This document shows positions 14,224 to 16,873 of a stretch of DNA of 16,873 nt, piece after piece. Source of the stretch: a bacterium (GTDB lineage Bacteria; Elusimicrobiota; Elusimicrobia; UBA1565; UBA9628); the NCBI GenBank assembly GCA_021796015.1, contig JAJYOT010000040.1, positions 1-16,873 on the forward strand. Reading direction: 5' to 3'. The number at the start of each line of letters is the position of its first letter. The stretch's first letter is position 1. A model generated the notes under the pieces. That model was not told the origin of the DNA, made no database searches, and worked only from the letters and a program-made list of their open reading frames with translations. The position numbers and the translations under genes were made by a program.

Positions 14224-14240
14224 AGACAAAGGGAGGGTTT

Positions 14241-14474
14241 ATGGTTACCGGACTTGTTTTGGTCAGACTGATGGCGGGAAAGGAAAAATCGGCGCTCAGC
14301 CAAATCAAGGCGATCAAGGGCGTCGCGCATGTCACGGCCGTTTTTGGAAGATGGGATTTAGTTTTAGACGTCGAAACGGAAGACATCGTCACTTTATCCA
14401 ACGTCGTCGTCCGCGGTATCCGCTCGACCCCGGGAGTTCTCTCGACGGAAAGCTTGGTGACCACCGCGATTTAG
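14241..14474 (+). CDS. Stand-alone Lrp/AsnC ligand-binding (RAM) domain protein
   Basis: This 77-residue protein consists only of the alpha-beta RAM domain found at the C-terminus of Lrp/AsnC regulators. The pattern is a first strand (GLVLVRLMAG), a helix, then VAHVTAVFGRWDLVLDVE with the typical G-x-x-D turn, and a closing IRSTPGVLSTESLVTT. There is no helix-turn-helix, so it cannot bind DNA by the family's usual domain. Such proteins oligomerise and bind amino acids, and may modulate a partner. The gene leads an operon with OppD-like and OppF-like ATPases (nine bases downstream), so sensing of amino acids or peptides for uptake is a natural reading, inferred from context. Confidence 0.88.
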   Translation: MVTGLVLVRLMAGKEKSALSQIKAIKGVAHVTAVFGRWDLVLDVETEDIVTLSNVVVRGIRSTPGVLSTESLVTTAI

Positions 14475-14483
14475 GGCTCGCCG

Positions 14484-15470
14484 GTGCCTCCGATTCTCTC
14501 CATCTCAAATCTTAAAGTTCGCTTTTCGACCGATTCCGGCCCGGTTTGGGCGGTTGAAAATTTAAGTTACTCTCTTAACGCCAATCAAACCTTGGCCATC
14601 GTGGGAGAGTCCGGATCCGGAAAAAGCGTCCATGCGCTTTCGATTTTGAGGCTTCTGCCGCCCCCGCCTCATTGCGAAGTAGAAGGAGAAATTCTGTTTC
14701 ACGACAAGAATCTTTTAAATCTCCCGCCGAAAGAAATGCGGAAAGTCCGGGGAAATAAAATCGCGATGATCTTTCAGGAACCGATGACCTCCTTAAATCC
14801 GGTCTTGACCATCGGAGAACAGATCGCCGAGCCCTTGATGATCCACAAGGGAAAAAGTAGAGCCGACGCCCTCAAGGAAGCCGCAAGACTCTTGGACCGG
14901 GTGGGAATTCCGGACGCCAAAACCCGCCTGAACAATTACCCCCATCAATTTTCCGGGGGAATGCGCCAGCGCGCGATGATCGCGATGGCCTTAAGCTGCA
15001 ACCCGGAAATTTTAATCGCCGACGAGCCGACGACCGCGTTAGACGTCACGATTCAAGCCCAAATTCTTGAACTCATCAAAGAATTGCAAAAAGAATTCCA
15101 CATGGCGGTGATTTTAATCACCCACAATATCGGAATCGTCGCCGACATGGCCGATCAAATGATCGTCATGTATGCTGGGCGCGCCGTGGAAACTTCCCCC
15201 ATGACTTATCTTTTTAGTCACCCCTCCCATCCTTACACCCGAGGACTTTTGAGCGCAATTCCGTCTCTTGATTCAAAAAAAGATCGCCTTGAGGCCATTC
15301 CAGGGCGCCCCCCGGATTTAAAGAATAGACCCCGCGGCTGTCCCTTTTCCCCTCGATGCCCCGAGGTTCAAGCTCGCTGCCGAGAACAGGACCCGCCCTT
15401 TTTCGATATCGGAGAGGGTCATAAGTCCAACTGCTGGCTGATGGAAGCCGAAAAGGTCCCTCCCGCATGA
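14484..15470 (+). CDS. Oligo-/dipeptide ABC transporter ATP-binding protein (OppD/DppD type)
   Basis: This is one of two ATPases that power peptide import through the OppBC/DppBC permease at the inner face of the membrane. The 328 residues begin with GTG. Walker A is GESGSGKS (41-48), the Q-loop [10 protein letters not shown], the signature FSGGMRQR, Walker [13 protein letters not shown], and the H-loop ITHNIG. The C-terminal oligopeptide-transporter extension has [14 protein letters not shown] and the cysteine set C-x6-C-x6-C plus a last Cys near the end, which binds a 4Fe-4S cluster in studied DppD proteins. The GTG has only a weak GGG upstream and probably relies on coupling to the RAM-domain gene. 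The next ATPase overlaps by four bases. Permease and binding-protein genes are absent from the window, so substrate range (peptides or nickel) is by family only. Confidence 0.95.
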   Translation: MPPILSISNLKVRFSTDSGPVWAVENLSYSLNANQTLAIVGESGSGKSVHALSILRLLPPPPHCEVEGEILFHDKNLLNLPPKEMRKVRGNKIAMIFQEPMTSLNPVLTIGEQIAEPLMIHKGKSRADALKEAARLLDRVGIPDAKTRLNNYPHQFSGGMRQRAMIAMALSCNPEILIADEPTTALDVTIQAQILELIKELQKEFHMAVILITHNIGIVADMADQMIVMYAGRAVETSPMTYLFSHPSHPYTRGLLSAIPSLDSKKDRLEAIPGRPPDLKNRPRGCPFSPRCPEVQARCREQDPPFFDIGEGHKSNCWLMEAEKVPPA

Positions 15471-16465
15471 CCGCTTCAAACTCTCCCATTCTCGAATCGA
15501 GAAATATCCGAAAATTTTTCTCGGCCAAGGAGGGAATTTTTGGAAATCCCAAGACCGTCCGCGCTCTCGACGGAATTTCTCTTTCGGTCCAGAAGAAAAC
15601 GACGTTGGGAATCGTCGGCGAATCGGGATGCGGAAAAACGACTTTGGGAAGAATTCTAGCGGCGCTTGAAACCCCCACGGAAGGGCAAATCCTCTATGAA
15701 GGCCGCGAAGTTCAAAATCTAAAGGGACGGGAGTTAAAAAAATTTAGAAAGGAAGTTCAAATTATTTTCCAAGACCCCTACGCGAGCTTGGATCCGAGAA
15801 TGACGATTTCCGATATTTTAAGCGAACCCTTCATCATTCATGGAGAATGGAATTCCGCCGAAACTCCCAAGCGCCTATTAAAGCTCGCTTCGACCTGCGG
15901 CATCGCCCAAAGCCATTTTTCCCGCTACCCGCATGAGTTTTCAGGCGGGCAAAGGCAAAGAGTCGGAATCGCCCGCGCGCTCGCCTTAAACCCGCGCCTG
16001 GTCATCTGCGATGAGCCGGTCAGCGCCTTGGACGTTTCCATCCAGGCTCAAATTCTCAATCTTCTCAAAGACCTCCAAGAAGAAATGGGCCTCACCTACG
16101 TTTTCATCTCGCACGATTTTTCGGTCGTTCGGCATCTCTGCGATGAAATCGCGGTCATGTATTTGGGGAAAATCGTCGAATCCGCGAAAGCCGATGAAAT
16201 TTTCTCAAGTCCCCAGCACCCTTACACCGAAGCCCTGTTGTCGGCCATTCCCTTAACCGACCCGGAAAAACAAAAATTGCGAAAGCGCATCATTCTCTCG
16301 GGAGATATTCCAAGTCCGCTCAACCCTCCATCCGGATGCGCGTTTCACCCTCGCTGCCGCTACGCTGAAAGCTCATGTCGTGAAAAGGTTCCCGAACTTG
16401 CGGAAGTTTCCCCAAGCCACATGATTTCTTGCCCTGTTCGCCCGCTCGCAAAAGTTTCCTCATAA
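15467..16465 (+). CDS. Oligo-/dipeptide ABC transporter ATP-binding protein (OppF/DppF type)
   Basis: This is the partner ATPase of the upstream OppD-like protein; the pair forms the heterodimeric motor. The 332 residues show Walker [10 protein letters not shown] (51-59), Q-loop [15 protein letters not shown], signature [15 protein letters not shown], Walker [12 protein letters not shown] and H-loop ISHDFSV. The C-terminal part has [16 protein letters not shown] and [15 protein letters not shown], the cysteine set of the family. The [12 protein letters not shown] stretch is characteristic of OppF rather than OppD. Its ATG overlaps the upstream stop (ATGA), giving coupled and probably equimolar synthesis. 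A POT symporter gene starts 14 bases downstream. Confidence 0.95.
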   Translation: MTASNSPILESRNIRKFFSAKEGIFGNPKTVRALDGISLSVQKKTTLGIVGESGCGKTTLGRILAALETPTEGQILYEGREVQNLKGRELKKFRKEVQIIFQDPYASLDPRMTISDILSEPFIIHGEWNSAETPKRLLKLASTCGIAQSHFSRYPHEFSGGQRQRVGIARALALNPRLVICDEPVSALDVSIQAQILNLLKDLQEEMGLTYVFISHDFSVVRHLCDEIAVMYLGKIVESAKADEIFSSPQHPYTEALLSAIPLTDPEKQKLRKRIILSGDIPSPLNPPSGCAFHPRCRYAESSCREKVPELAEVSPSHMISCPVRPLAKVSS

Positions 16466-16467
16466 GA

Positions 16468-16473
16468 TATAAT
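16468..16473 (+). promoter_or_regulatory. Probable leaderless promoter of the POT transporter gene
   Basis: A perfect TATAAT is followed by exactly six bases and then ATG, so the predicted transcript starts at the A of the start codon. No Shine-Dalgarno sequence lies before this ATG. It may allow the symporter to be made apart from the ABC ATPases. No -35 box is evident. Confidence 0.45.
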
Positions 16474-16479
16474 CTCAAA

Positions 16480-16873
16480 ATGGATGAACTAGGAACCGCC
16501 CCCGCCGCTCACGCCGTACAACCGACCGAACACTCTCATAAAAAACCGGGCGAGTGGTTCGGTCACCCCAAAGGCCTCTACGTTCTTTTCTTTACCGAGA
16601 TGTGGGAACGGTTTTCCTATTATGGGATGCGCGCGCTCTTGGTCCTCTACATGGTCAAGATTTTAATTTTGGACGCCAACAAGGGAATGACCATTTTCGG
16701 ATACCATTCCGTCCGCCATTTCGTTCAATGGTCCGTCGGGCTTTTCGGGGTCCATAACCCCTTGTCGGTTCAAGCCTTGGCGTCCCAAATTTACGGGCTC
16801 TACACCGGCTTTGTTTATTTCACGCCTTTTTTCGGCGGAATCTTGGCCGACCGGGTCTTCGGCCAGCGAAAAT
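16480..16873 (+). CDS. POT/PTR2 family proton-dependent peptide transporter (partial)
   Basis: The gene is cut by the window edge; 131 residues are visible. POT proteins are major-facilitator symporters that import di- and tripeptides with protons across the inner membrane. The family fingerprint ExxER is present in [20 protein letters not shown] on the first membrane helix, and the helix 2-3 loop signature [13 protein letters not shown] follows. Between helices 1 and 2 there are about 25 more residues than in E. coli-type POTs (from memory), forming a Gly/aromatic-rich loop. The N-terminal ~25 residues are a polar cytoplasmic tail. The start is the only ATG close to the family N-terminus and has a TATAAT six bases before it. 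The position behind two peptide-ABC ATPases supports the peptide-uptake reading. Confidence 0.9.
   Translation, partial: MDELGTAPAAHAVQPTEHSHKKPGEWFGHPKGLYVLFFTEMWERFSYYGMRALLVLYMVKILILDANKGMTIFGYHSVRHFVQWSVGLFGVHNPLSVQALASQIYGLYTGFVYFTPFFGGILADRVFGQRK

Noticed and set aside
14169..14330. Longer start for the DUF192 protein
   Set aside because: It would bury the signal peptide 54 residues inside the protein and run into the divergent RAM gene; ATG 14168 has a good ribosome binding site.
1..16873. CRISPR array, tRNA, rRNA, transposase or phage genes
   Set aside because: I looked for spaced direct repeats, cloverleaf-like arms and transposase or integrase motifs on both strands and saw none.

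Overview
The window reads as a bacterial chromosome segment of roughly half GC from an uncultured, diderm-like lineage. The style of the secreted proteins, the short recurrent intergenic GGCC dyad and the several start codons set directly after a -10 box remind me of Elusimicrobiota or a related candidate phylum. That placement is an impression, not a result; no rRNA or tRNA is present to anchor it. Genes are densely packed, no gap between genes exceeds 170 bases, and no CRISPR array, integrase or insertion sequence is visible.

Layout. (1) 139-1974 is typA/bipA, a ribosome-associated GTPase. (2) 2087-8619 is the accessory part: five consecutive plus-strand genes, each starting with an export signal. 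They are a papain-like (C39-like) cysteine peptidase, a 283-residue protein I do not recognise, a small Gly/Lys-rich protein, a short ankyrin-repeat protein translationally coupled to it, and an 888-residue protein I do not recognise. Three of these genes carry the same 16-bp imperfect dyad (TAGGCC-N4-GGCCCA), ending 22-23 bp before a plausible -10 box; this is the main discovery candidate. A small REP/REPIN-like palindromic element lies at 5788-5874. (3) 8672-12537 holds a DegT-type sugar aminotransferase, a GT4 glycosyltransferase and a carboxyltransferase of the propionyl-CoA carboxylase beta / methylmalonyl-CoA decarboxylase alpha family, tightly spaced. (4) 12557-13243 is an orphan OmpR-type response regulator. 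Convergent to it is a minus-strand pair: an exported DUF192 protein and a single-domain response regulator. (5) From a divergent promoter region at 14169-14240, a plus-strand peptide-uptake operon begins: a stand-alone Lrp/AsnC ligand-binding (RAM) domain, OppD-like and OppF-like ATPases, and a POT-family peptide symporter cut off by the window end.

How the parts may fit. The last region is a coherent peptide import unit (ABC ATPases, proton symporter, amino-acid-sensing domain). The aminotransferase and glycosyltransferase point to surface glycan synthesis. The five exported proteins look like a co-regulated envelope or secreted set whose job cannot be read from sequence, apart from the peptidase fold and the ankyrin repeats.
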